Both the position numbers and the translations under genes were made by a program. 5,653 nt of DNA. Origin: Alphaproteobacteria bacterium. GTDB taxonomy: Bacteria; Pseudomonadota; Alphaproteobacteria; Micavibrionales; Micavibrionaceae. Under the pieces are notes generated by a model. It had not been told where the DNA came from and ran no database searches. It saw nothing but the letters and a program-made list of their open reading frames with translations. The DNA lies in assembly GCA_030427765.1 (NCBI GenBank), contig JAUICS010000114.1:1-5653 (forward strand). Reading direction: 5' to 3'. Each line of letters opens with the position of its first letter. Position 1 is the first letter of the stretch. Of this stretch, positions 1 to 5,653 are shown in pieces.

Positions 1-1335
1 GGTGTATTCTTGGTGGCGCGTTTTTCACCACTTTATGAATACGCACCATTTGCGTTGCAAGTTATTACCTATGTTGGTGCGACAACGGCATTCGTGGCGG
101 CAACAATCGGCCTGACACAATTTGATATTAAACGCGTTATTGCATATTCCACGATGAGCCAGCTTGGCTACATGTTTTTTGCACTTGGTGTGTCGGCATA
201 TGGCGCGGCCATATTTCATCTTGTAACACATGCGTTTTTCAAGGCACTTTTATTCTTGGGGGCAGGTTCCGTCATTCACGCTATGTCGGATGAACAGGAT
301 ATGCGCAAGATGGGCGGTATCTGGTATAAAATTCCCGTGACATATACGCTTATGTGGATTGGTAGTTTGGCATTATGCGGCGTGCCGTTCTTTGCGGGTT
401 ATTACTCGAAAGATATTATTTTGGAGGCCGTTTGGGCGGATAACAGTACGCACGGTATGTATGCGTTTGTGATGGGCGTAATTGCTGCATTCATGACGGC
501 GTTTTACTCATTCCGCCTAATATTCATGACATTCCATGGTGAGGCCAGAATGGATGAAAAAGTATGGGCGCATGTCCATGAATCGCCAAAGGTTATGCTT
601 TATCCGTTATACTTACTCGCGGTTGGTGCGTTGATATCAGGTTTTGCGCTTTATGGCGGCTTTGTTGGCGGTCATCACGGGCATCATGGTGATGGACATG
701 GGGCCGTACATGCGGAAGCCGCTCATGAAACAATTCATGGCGATGCACTTCATCAAGACACTCATCTCGAAGGGCATGATGCGGCTGGCCATGAATTAAA
801 ATCCATGGACGATATGAAGGACGCATGGAATAAAGAGGAATTCTGGGGCGATGCGATTTTGGTAAAACCCGAAAATGATACGGTTGAGGCCGCGCACTCT
901 GTTCCACTTATGGTGAAACTTACACCGACAATAATGGGTGTTCTTGGTATTGCCCTCGCGTTTCTATTCTATATCCGGCTTACAAACCTTCCGGAATTGG
1001 TCCGTAGCCGTTTTTCAAGACTACATACACTGTTCTTCCGCAAATGGTTCTTCGATGAAATATACAATGCCGTGTTCGTGAAATCGGCATGGTGGCTTGG
1101 ACGGTTCTTTTCATTCGTGGGCGACCGTTTGATTATTGACGGGGTGGGGCCGAACGGTATGGCGTTCTTATCAAAAGGGTTTGGGCAGGTTCTAAGCCGT
1201 CTGCAAACCGGTTTTATATTCCATTACGCGTTTTTAATGATGCTTGGTGTCTTGGGCCTCGTGACATGGATGTTCTACCGCGCGCACGGCTTTGATACAT
1301 TGATAGGTAATATTATGAAGGGTATCGGGGTATGA
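1..1335 (+). CDS. nuoL: NADH-quinone oxidoreductase subunit L (complex I), 5'-truncated by window edge
   Basis: This is the C-terminal 444 residues of the distal antiporter-like membrane subunit of respiratory complex I, which couples NADH oxidation by quinone to proton pumping across the inner membrane. The reading frame is open from base 1 (Gly-Val-Phe), so the TTG at base 10 is internal and not the start. By alignment from memory to E. coli NuoL, about 260 residues are missing. Visible hallmarks, numbered from base 1, are DIKRV around K44, [10 protein letters not shown] (49-58), the [15 protein letters not shown] block with H73, H77 and K81 (E. coli H334, H338, K342), and YSKD with K137 and D138 (E. 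coli K399, D400). A His-rich insert follows at 225-264. The last part holds a membrane segment (about 305-325), the long lateral amphipathic helix region (about 330-400, including [14 protein letters not shown]) and the final anchoring helix (about 402-425). The gene ends in TGA, overlapping the nuoM start. Identity is secure; only the insert is unusual. Confidence 0.97.
   Translation, partial: GVFLVARFSPLYEYAPFALQVITYVGATTAFVAATIGLTQFDIKRVIAYSTMSQLGYMFFALGVSAYGAAIFHLVTHAFFKALLFLGAGSVIHAMSDEQDMRKMGGIWYKIPVTYTLMWIGSLALCGVPFFAGYYSKDIILEAVWADNSTHGMYAFVMGVIAAFMTAFYSFRLIFMTFHGEARMDEKVWAHVHESPKVMLYPLYLLAVGALISGFALYGGFVGGHHGHHGDGHGAVHAEAAHETIHGDALHQDTHLEGHDAAGHELKSMDDMKDAWNKEEFWGDAILVKPENDTVEAAHSVPLMVKLTPTIMGVLGIALAFLFYIRLTNLPELVRSRFSRLHTLFFRKWFFDEIYNAVFVKSAWWLGRFFSFVGDRLIIDGVGPNGMAFLSKGFGQVLSRLQTGFIFHYAFLMMLGVLGLVTWMFYRAHGFDTLIGNIMKGIGV
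673..792 (+). other. Histidine-rich insert within NuoL
   Basis: This segment of nuoL encodes residues 225-264 of the visible fragment and contains 12 histidines in 40 residues, 11 encoded by CAT and one by CAC. It opens with a His-Gly cluster ([10 protein letters not shown]). From residue 229 on, the histidines recur every 4 or 5 residues (229, 233, 237, 242, 246, 251, 255, 259, 264), with Asp and Glu in between. It sits between the helix ending near residue 218 and the helix starting near 305. By the known E. coli topology (periplasmic N-terminus, 16 helices) this would be the periplasmic loop between helices 14 and 15. Metal binding or proton buffering is possible for such a composition, but the sequence does not prove either. 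Confidence 0.7.
1318..1322 (+). promoter_or_regulatory. Ribosome binding site for nuoM inside the nuoL 3' end
   Basis: AAGGG lies 9 bases before the nuoM ATG and within nuoL codons. Together with the ATGA stop/start overlap at 1332-1335, it supports the chosen nuoM start and suggests translational coupling of NuoL and NuoM. Confidence 0.6.
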
Positions 1336-2930
1336 TCACATTTCCAATTTTATCCCTGATGACATTCCTGCCTTTGGTAGGGGTATTATTTATTTTGATT
1401 ATCCGTGGAGATGCGGAAATATCTGCGCGTAATGCTAAGGCCATTGCGTTATGGAGTTCCTTGTTCACCTTTGCATTATCATGCGTATTGCTTGTGAATT
1501 TTGATGAAACGAAAACGGGATTTCAATTTGTAGAAATGATTGACTGGTTCCCGGCTTACGGAATCAAATATCATCTGGGCGTGGACGGTATATCCCTGTT
1601 TTTCGTTATCTTATCCAGCTTCCTGACGCCAATTTGCATCCTGTCCAGTTGGAATGTGGTGCAGCGACGGGTCAAGGAATACATGATGGCGTTTCTTGTT
1701 CTTGAAACATTTATGATTGGAACATTTGCCGCTCTTGATTCTATTTTGTTTTATGTCTTCTTCGAAGGCGTACTGATACCGATGTTCTTGATCATTGGAA
1801 TTTGGGGTGGTGATCGCCGCATTTACTCCGCATTCAAATTCTTCCTGTATACATTTTTAGGTTCTGTGTTGATGCTTGTTGCCATTTTGACACTCTATTT
1901 TCAGGTGGGGACAACGGATATTCCGACACTCATGGCATCGCCGGTGGCGACTTATATGCAATATTGGTTATGGCTCGCGTTCTTTGCCAGTTTTGCGGTA
2001 AAAATGCCGATGTGGCCTGTTCACACGTGGCTTCCCGATGCGCATGTTGAGGCCCCAACGGCGGGCTCCGTAATACTTGCCGGTGTATTGTTGAAAATGG
2101 GTGGTTACGGGTTCTTGCGGTTCTCCATCCCGATGTTCCCTGATGCCACGCTTTATTTTGCACCAATGGTGTATTGGCTAAGTATCATTGCGATTATTTA
2201 CACATCCCTTGTTGCGTTATCACAACAGGATATGAAGAAAATGATTGCGTATTCATCCGTTGCCCATATGGGATTTGTAACGCTCGGAATATTCACATTG
2301 AATGTACAGGGGATTGAAGGTGGAATTTTCCAGATGCTTAGCCACGGGTTAATCTCGGCGGCATTGTTCCTATGTGTCGGTGTTGTTTACGACAGAATGC
2401 ATACGCGTGATATTAATCGTTACGGCGGTATTGTCCGGAATATGCCAAAATACGCGACTGTATTTATGATTTTGTTGCTGGGTTCCGTCGGTTTACCGGG
2501 GACGAGCGGATTTGTCGGAGAATTCCTCGCACTTCTTGGTGCGTATCAGGTAGACCCATATCTTGCCATTTTGGCTGGTACCGGTGTTGTTTTGGGTGCC
2601 ACATATATGTTGTGGTTATATAAAACCGTTATTTTTGGACCGCAGGTGCATGCCGATGCATCCGGTATGTCGGATTTGGATTGGCGTGAAACCGCAATGT
2701 TTGTGCCGATTGTTGTACTTGTCATTGCGCTTGGCGTATACCCGTCATTGATAATGGAAAAGATATCACCGTCTGTTAAGCAGCTTGTGGCACAAATCGA
2801 GCCATATAGTGTGAAAGAAGCCAATTTACAAATGTTTACTAATATTGAGCCGGCATCAGGAAAGTTTCCGCCAATGCCGGATGTCATTAAAAATGACAAT
2901 GATAAAATGGGTATGACGAAGGACAAATAG
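1332..2930 (+). CDS. nuoM: NADH-quinone oxidoreductase subunit M (complex I)
   Basis: This is a complete 532-residue antiporter-like proton-channel subunit of the complex I membrane arm, located between NuoL and NuoN in the assembled enzyme. Family signatures are the first-half glutamate in [12 protein letters not shown] (E145; E. coli E144), the half-channel lysine in [18 protein letters not shown] (K224; E. coli K234), LLKMGGYG (K255; E. coli K265), [10 protein letters not shown] (306-315), MLSHGL (H338) and the terminal-channel glutamate in GFVGEF (E397; E. coli E407). All the central charged residues are kept and evenly offset from E. coli by about 10, so the core has no large insertion. 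The start ATG overlaps the nuoL stop and has an AAGGG site upstream. The C-terminal tail after about residue 480 is polar and about 25-30 residues longer than in E. coli NuoM (509 residues). It is Met/Lys/Asp-rich at the end and should be outside the membrane. Confidence 0.98.
   Translation: MITFPILSLMTFLPLVGVLFILIIRGDAEISARNAKAIALWSSLFTFALSCVLLVNFDETKTGFQFVEMIDWFPAYGIKYHLGVDGISLFFVILSSFLTPICILSSWNVVQRRVKEYMMAFLVLETFMIGTFAALDSILFYVFFEGVLIPMFLIIGIWGGDRRIYSAFKFFLYTFLGSVLMLVAILTLYFQVGTTDIPTLMASPVATYMQYWLWLAFFASFAVKMPMWPVHTWLPDAHVEAPTAGSVILAGVLLKMGGYGFLRFSIPMFPDATLYFAPMVYWLSIIAIIYTSLVALSQQDMKKMIAYSSVAHMGFVTLGIFTLNVQGIEGGIFQMLSHGLISAALFLCVGVVYDRMHTRDINRYGGIVRNMPKYATVFMILLLGSVGLPGTSGFVGEFLALLGAYQVDPYLAILAGTGVVLGATYMLWLYKTVIFGPQVHADASGMSDLDWRETAMFVPIVVLVIALGVYPSLIMEKISPSVKQLVAQIEPYSVKEANLQMFTNIEPASGKFPPMPDVIKNDNDKMGMTKDK
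2919..2923 (+). promoter_or_regulatory. Ribosome binding site for nuoN inside the nuoM 3' end
   Basis: AAGGA lies 8 bases before the nuoN ATG and overlaps the last nuoM codons. The nuoM TAG and nuoN ATG are separated by one base, so NuoN translation is probably coupled to NuoM termination. Confidence 0.65.
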
Positions 2931-2931
2931 C

Positions 2932-4371
2932 ATGGAAAATATTGTCATCGCGACACCGGAGATTTTTTTAGCGTTATCGGGAATGCTGCTGTTAATGCTC
3001 GGTGTATTTAAAGGTGATTCCTACACCAAAAATCTATGCTGGGGCACAATTGCTGTTTTTGCATTCGGGGTTGTTCTTGTCTTTGCAAATCGTGGTTTGT
3101 CAGGTGATACGTTCTTCAATATGTTTCATTTGGATGCGTTCGGTACATATTTAAAGGTTATCATTCTGCTTGGACTGATTGCATCACTTGCCATGGCCAT
3201 TCCTTATTTACGGCAAGAAAAGATGGAACACTTTGAATATCCTGTCCTTACCCTGTTTGCGGGCTTGGGTATGATGATGATGGTGTCGTCGAATAATCTT
3301 TTGTCTTTATATGTTGCCTTGGAATTGCAGGCATTATCCCTTTATGTCTTGGCAACGATACATCGCTTTTCAATGCGCTCGGCAGAGGCCGGATTGAAAT
3401 ACTTTATCCTAGGTGCGTTATCGTCCGGTATGCTTCTTTTTGGTGCATCGTTGATTTATGGCTTTACCGGAACAATCCATTTTTCAGAAATCGCTACGTT
3501 CCTATCAACGCCTGAAAATGTGAGTGAAGGCGTTATTATCGGCCTTGTGTTCCTTTTGGTTGGATTTGCATTTAAAATTTCTGCCGTTCCGTTTCATATG
3601 TGGACTCCGGATGTTTACGAAGGTTCACCGACATCCGTAACAGCGTTATTTGTCATTGTGCCGAAGGTTGCAGCCATGGGCCTTCTTATCCGCGTTCTTT
3701 TTGAAATGTTTGGTACCATACCGGACCAGTGGGCACAGGTTCTGGTGATATTGTCCGTTCTGTCAATGGCATGGGGCGCTTTTGCTGCACTGACACAGGA
3801 AAATATCAAACGCCTGATGGCATATAGCTCTATCGGTAATATGGGCTATGCAATGATAGGTCTTATCGCGGGTACGGAGCAGGGCGTGTCATCAACACTG
3901 ATCTACATGACCCTATACATGATTATGACGGCTGGCGTGTTTAGCATTGTTTTATGTCTGCGTCGTAACGGTATTGCGATTGAACGCATATCCGATATGG
4001 GCGGTTTGGTTCATACAAATCCAGTCATTGCATATATTCTTGTTATATTGATGTTCTCAATGACGGGGCTTCCTCCAATGGCAGGTTTCTTCGGGAAACT
4101 AGCGGTGTTTAATGCCGCCGTTTCGGCTGAATATTACACACTTGCCGTATTTGGTGTATTAACATCCGTGGTCGCCGCGTATTATTACCTGCGGATTATC
4201 AAGGTTGTGTTGTTTGATCAGTCTATTGATGAAATCGATCATACGGATTTATTTGTGAAGAAGGTCATTATGATTGTCTGTGCTTTAATCGTTGTCGGCT
4301 TAATTGCCAAGCCATCTTTACTGTTCAATACAACGGATCAAGCATCTTCCATTTTGTTCGAAAAACTATAA
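2932..4371 (+). CDS. nuoN: NADH-quinone oxidoreductase subunit N (complex I)
   Basis: This is a complete 479-residue antiporter-like subunit of complex I (E. coli NuoN is 485), the one nearest the quinone-binding hydrophilic arm among L, M and N. It is hydrophobic throughout, consistent with the family's 14 membrane helices. Key features are YVALELQALSLYVL with E131 (E. coli E133), FKISAVPFHMWTPDVYEG with K215 (E. coli K217), VPKVAAMG with K245 (E. coli K247), ENIKRLMAYSSIGNMGY (290-306), and MTGLPPMAGFFGK with K389 (E. coli K395), where NuoM has Glu instead. The set of pump residues is complete. The start one base after the nuoM stop is supported by an AAGGA site and by the typical N-terminus (TPEIFLALSGMLLLMLG). 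The stop is TAA. There is no sign of frameshift or truncation. Confidence 0.98.
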   Translation: MENIVIATPEIFLALSGMLLLMLGVFKGDSYTKNLCWGTIAVFAFGVVLVFANRGLSGDTFFNMFHLDAFGTYLKVIILLGLIASLAMAIPYLRQEKMEHFEYPVLTLFAGLGMMMMVSSNNLLSLYVALELQALSLYVLATIHRFSMRSAEAGLKYFILGALSSGMLLFGASLIYGFTGTIHFSEIATFLSTPENVSEGVIIGLVFLLVGFAFKISAVPFHMWTPDVYEGSPTSVTALFVIVPKVAAMGLLIRVLFEMFGTIPDQWAQVLVILSVLSMAWGAFAALTQENIKRLMAYSSIGNMGYAMIGLIAGTEQGVSSTLIYMTLYMIMTAGVFSIVLCLRRNGIAIERISDMGGLVHTNPVIAYILVILMFSMTGLPPMAGFFGKLAVFNAAVSAEYYTLAVFGVLTSVVAAYYYLRIIKVVLFDQSIDEIDHTDLFVKKVIMIVCALIVVGLIAKPSLLFNTTDQASSILFEKL

Positions 4372-4381
4372 ATTCAATTCC

Positions 4382-5101
4382 ATGAAATTCGATGTTCAGA
4401 TATTTGATGCTCTCGACAGCACAAACACAACCTTGCGCGAGCAGTTTTCGGGTGAAGCCGAAGGATATGTTGTTCAGGCATACCAGCAAACAAAAGGTCG
4501 TGGCCGTTTCGGTAATTCATGGAGCTCCCCCAAAGGCAATCTATATATCAGCATATTGCTAAAGCCCGATTGTCCATATGATCAGATTGGCCAGCTCGCG
4601 TTTGTGGCGGCCACATCCATTGCGTCATACCTTCAGCAAACGTTTGATAGTGATGATGTTAATGTTGCGGTAAAATGGCCGAATGACATTTTGGTAAACG
4701 GAAACAAGATTGGCGGTATTTTGATCGAAACGAATTCCCTGAATCCGTCGAGGGTAGATCAGGTTATTGTGGGTATAGGCCTCAATGTGTTCGCGCAGCA
4801 GGCAGATTATATCAAGATGGACGATTTTACGGACCGGCTTGGTAATCTTGATGCGGTTCGTGATGATCTGTTGCAGTCATTTGGGGAACATTACACCAAG
4901 TGGCGGGAAATGGGCTTCAGCGATATTTTGCGGGAATGGAAAAAATATGCCGTGGGTATTGGCGAAAAGGTCGGGGTTCGTCTTTCGAACGAACATTTTT
5001 ATGGAATTTTTGTTGATGTTGATGATACTGGTAATTTAATACTGGATCAGGACGGGGATCGACGTTTGATTTCTGCTGGTGAAATTAATCTGGGCAAATA
5101 A
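4382..5101 (+). CDS. birA: Biotin--[acetyl-CoA-carboxylase] ligase, class I (no DNA-binding domain)
   Basis: The 239-residue biotin-protein ligase makes biotinyl-5'-AMP from biotin and ATP, then transfers biotin to the acceptor lysine of carboxylase carrier domains such as AccB; it acts in the cytoplasm. Visible motifs are DSTNTT (12-17), the biotin/adenylate loop GRGRFGNSW (39-47), KWPND (98-102), the following NKIGGILIE with K109 (equivalent to E. coli K183), GIGLNV (131-136) and a C-terminal beta-barrel domain (about 192-237) ending in SAGEINL. E. coli BirA carries about 65 N-terminal residues forming a winged-helix repressor domain. Here the catalytic domain begins at once, so this is a ligase without the autorepressor function. 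The frame is open upstream to an ATG at 4304, but that start would overlap nuoN by 68 bases and add 26 residues unlike the family. ATG 4382, 10 bases after nuoN, fits best, although no good Shine-Dalgarno sequence precedes it. It probably belongs to the nuo transcript, as in many Alphaproteobacteria. Confidence 0.95.
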   Translation: MKFDVQIFDALDSTNTTLREQFSGEAEGYVVQAYQQTKGRGRFGNSWSSPKGNLYISILLKPDCPYDQIGQLAFVAATSIASYLQQTFDSDDVNVAVKWPNDILVNGNKIGGILIETNSLNPSRVDQVIVGIGLNVFAQQADYIKMDDFTDRLGNLDAVRDDLLQSFGEHYTKWREMGFSDILREWKKYAVGIGEKVGVRLSNEHFYGIFVDVDDTGNLILDQDGDRRLISAGEINLGK

Positions 5102-5108
5102 GTAAAGA

Positions 5109-5653
5109 ATGCTATTAACAATCGACGCAGGTAATACAAACACCGTCTTCGCGGTTTATCAGGGGCGTGATCAGGTTTCATCATGGCGATGCCAGACACT
5201 GCCCGGTCGAACCGCTGACGAATATGCGGTGTGGCTGTACCGTCTTTTCCAGACATCGAAACTTGAATTTGATGATATCAAACATGTGTATGTCAGTTCC
5301 GTTGTTCCCGACGCCAATTTTGATATTCGCAAACTTGCCGAAAATTACTTCAAATGTGATGCGCATATTATTGGTTTTGATGATATTAAAATGAATATCG
5401 ACATTGATGTTGATCGCCCTCAGGAGGTTGGCGCGGATCGTATTGTGAACAGTGTGGCCGTACGCGAATATTATCAGGTTCCGGGGATTGTTATTGATTT
5501 TGGAACGGCAACAACGTTTGATGTTATTAATGCCAAAGGCGCTTATTGCGGCGGGGTGATTGCAACGGGGGTTAATCTGTCACTAGCCGCGTTACATGAT
5601 GCGGCGGCGCAATTGCCAACAATCCATATCAAACGGCCGGATAAAATCATTGG
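5109..5653 (+). CDS. coaX: Type III pantothenate kinase, 3'-truncated by window edge
   Basis: The first 181 residues of a CoaX-type pantothenate kinase are present; the family is usually about 255-260 residues, so about 30% lies beyond the window. The enzyme phosphorylates pantothenate with ATP, the first step of coenzyme A synthesis, in the cytoplasm. It belongs to the ASKHA fold and in this family is dimeric and needs a monovalent cation. Visible motifs are the N-terminal phosphate-binding loop LLTIDAGNTNTVFAVY with D6 (2-17), PQEVGADRIVN (104-114) with the presumed catalytic base D110, the second phosphate motif VIDFGTATTFDVI (128-140), and GGVIATGVNLSLAALHDAA (148-166). At the edge comes the usual RPDKIIG. 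The GGVIATG stretch has Thr where GGxIxPG is more common. The start is 7 bases after the birA stop with only a weak purine stretch (GTAAAG) before it. The N-terminus matches the family from the second residue, so the start is well placed. The frame is open to the window end. Confidence 0.95.
   Translation, partial: MLLTIDAGNTNTVFAVYQGRDQVSSWRCQTLPGRTADEYAVWLYRLFQTSKLEFDDIKHVYVSSVVPDANFDIRKLAENYFKCDAHIIGFDDIKMNIDIDVDRPQEVGADRIVNSVAVREYYQVPGIVIDFGTATTFDVINAKGAYCGGVIATGVNLSLAALHDAAAQLPTIHIKRPDKII

Noticed and set aside
10..12. TTG at base 10 as a start codon for nuoL
   Set aside because: The frame is open through base 1 and the residues before it (Gly-Val-Phe) match the conserved NuoL helix that continues upstream, so the gene is cut by the window edge and this is an internal Leu codon.
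673..792. His-rich nuoL segment as a DNA tandem repeat or inserted mobile fragment
   Set aside because: The units between His codons differ in sequence and length, there are no flanking direct or inverted repeats, and the nuoL frame runs through uninterrupted; it is a protein-level compositional feature.
593..907. 104-codon open frame on the minus strand opposite the NuoL His-rich region
   Set aside because: Its His/Arg/Pro-rich composition simply reflects the reverse complement of the CAT/GGC-rich nuoL segment; there is no family resemblance.
2546..2926. 126-codon open frame on the minus strand, antisense to nuoM
   Set aside because: It is complementary to strongly conserved NuoM coding sequence, shows no recognisable domain and has no separate context; it is a shadow of the real gene.
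4367..4373. TATAAAT resembling a -10 promoter element before birA
   Set aside because: No matching -35 hexamer is found at 16-18 bases upstream, and the element sits only 8 bases before the start codon, leaving almost no leader; AT-rich chance match.
4304..4381. Upstream ATG giving a 265-residue biotin ligase
   Set aside because: The extra 26 residues are translated from the nuoN 3' end in another frame, do not resemble biotin ligase N-termini, and would require a 68-base overlap; ATG 4382 lines up with the family's catalytic domain.
5167..5394. 75-codon plus-strand open frame within coaX
   Set aside because: It overlaps the coaX frame, which carries all the pantothenate kinase motifs and is open from 5109 to the window end; the alternative frame has no recognisable content.

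Overview
The window is a same-strand (+) gene block that runs off both ends. In order it holds the 3' part of nuoL, complete nuoM, complete nuoN, a complete birA-type biotin-protein ligase gene and the 5' part of coaX (type III pantothenate kinase). There is almost no non-coding DNA: nuoL and nuoM overlap by 4 bases (ATGA), and the gaps are 1 base (nuoM-nuoN), 10 bases (nuoN-birA) and 7 bases (birA-coaX). No stretch longer than 10 bases lacks a gene. I saw no tRNA, rRNA, mobile element, CRISPR array, terminator or convincing internal promoter.

The order nuoL-nuoM-nuoN-birA-coaX at the end of the complex I operon is, from general knowledge, typical of Alphaproteobacteria, where a ribonuclease J gene often follows. 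Base composition looks moderate (roughly low-to-mid 40s % GC, judged by eye, not computed). That is lower than in many free-living alphaproteobacteria but well above Rickettsia-like genomes. I would place the source in Alphaproteobacteria with fair confidence and cannot go lower.

Bases 1-4371 encode the three antiporter-like membrane subunits of the proton-pumping NADH:quinone oxidoreductase (complex I). All the central charged residues I looked for are present: Lys/His in the visible part of NuoL, and Glu-Lys-Lys plus the terminal Glu or Lys in NuoM and NuoN. The subunits should therefore be pump-competent. Bases 4382-5653 encode two cofactor-metabolism enzymes riding on the same transcript. 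BirA attaches biotin to carboxylase carrier domains, and CoaX performs the first step from pantothenate to coenzyme A.

This is mostly an ordinary core-metabolism region. I do not see a previously undescribed system. The most distinctive item is a histidine-rich insert in NuoL (12 His in 40 residues with a 4-5 residue rhythm), predicted to lie on the periplasmic face. Smaller points are a longer-than-usual NuoM C-terminal tail, a biotin ligase without the repressor domain, a non-Pro residue in the CoaX GGxIxPG-type motif, and weak ribosome binding sites for the two cofactor genes.
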